The notes beneath the pieces are model-generated. The model saw only the letters and a list, made by a program, of their open reading frames with translations. It did not search any database and was not told the DNA's origin. Below are positions 6,188 through 6,272 of a stretch of 6,272 bases of DNA, piece after piece. This DNA comes from Alkalimonas sp. (lineage in GTDB: Bacteria; Pseudomonadota; Gammaproteobacteria; Enterobacterales; Alteromonadaceae), in the NCBI GenBank assembly GCA_022565655.1, contig JAIUMG010000200.1, positions 1 to 6,272 of the forward strand, written 5' to 3'. Made by a program: the position numbers and the translations under genes. The stretch's first letter is position 1, and each line of letters begins with the position of its first letter.

Positions 6188-6272
6188 ATGAATTTGCACG
6201 AGTATCAGGCAAAACAGCTGTTCCGCGAATACGGTTTACCGGTATCAGAAGGCTTTGCGGAAGAAACTCCTC
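6188..6272 (+). CDS. sucC: Succinyl-CoA ligase [ADP-forming] beta subunit, N-terminus (3' truncated by window edge)
   Basis: Twenty-eight codons are visible before the window ends. MNLHEYQAKQLF followed by YGLPV is the characteristic N-terminus of SucC, the ATP-grasp beta subunit. With SucD it converts succinyl-CoA, ADP (or GDP) and phosphate to succinate, CoA and ATP (or GTP) in the cytoplasm. The ATG at 6188 is preceded by ACGGAA (6175-6180), a modest ribosome-binding site 7 nt away. The gene follows sucB after a 199-bp gap, unlike the tight sucA-sucB overlap, so separate control is plausible. sucD would be expected next, outside the window. Confidence 0.96.
   Translation, partial: MNLHEYQAKQLFREYGLPVSEGFAEETP

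Noticed and set aside
1..6272. A hidden novel system such as a CRISPR array, toxin-antitoxin pair, phage or mobile element
   Set aside because: The window is almost entirely accounted for by five core TCA genes. The two noncoding gaps (145 and 199 bp) show no spaced identical repeats, terminal inverted repeats or small conserved reading frames.

Overview
This window is a stretch of the tricarboxylic acid (TCA) cycle cluster of a gammaproteobacterium. All genes lie on the + strand, in the order sdhA (3' end only), sdhB, sucA, sucB, sucC (5' end only). The proteins closely resemble the Escherichia coli succinate dehydrogenase and 2-oxoglutarate dehydrogenase subunits as I recall them. As in E. 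coli, sucC follows sucB with no dihydrolipoamide dehydrogenase gene between them. The long, strongly charged Ser/Lys/Asp/Glu linkers in SucB and the moderate GC content would suit a marine or mildly halophilic lineage, perhaps of the Oceanospirillales type. That placement is inference and weak.

Layout: 1-696 holds the last 231 codons of sdhA. A 12-bp gap leads to sdhB (709-1428). The sdhB-sucA gap (1429-1573) has a small hairpin straddling the sdhB stop codon, a 22-bp-spaced imperfect direct repeat, and a perfect 15-bp inverted repeat followed by GG and seven T, which is a good candidate terminator. A TATACT -10-like box lies in the loop of that inverted repeat, just upstream of sucA. sucA (1574-4402) overlaps sucB (4399-5988) by 4 bp (ATGA). 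The sucB-sucC gap (5989-6187) is unusually rich in structure: a 50-nt stem-loop of about 20 pairs capped by a GUGA tetraloop, a 10-bp stem-loop, a TATACT promoter-like box inside a 10-bp palindrome, and a GC-rich hairpin followed by a T-rich run. sucC starts at 6188 and runs off the window.

How the genes work together: SucA (E1o) and SucB (E2o), with an E3 encoded elsewhere, convert 2-oxoglutarate to succinyl-CoA. SucC with SucD makes succinate plus ATP or GTP from it. SdhA and SdhB, with the membrane anchors SdhC and SdhD, oxidise succinate to fumarate and pass the electrons to quinone. The window thus encodes three consecutive TCA steps.

I see no mobile element, CRISPR array, tRNA, defence system or other novel gene system. 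The points worth a second look are the two-lipoyl-domain SucB and the regulatory and structured RNA in the two intergenic gaps, which suggest that sdh, sucAB and sucCD expression can be uncoupled.
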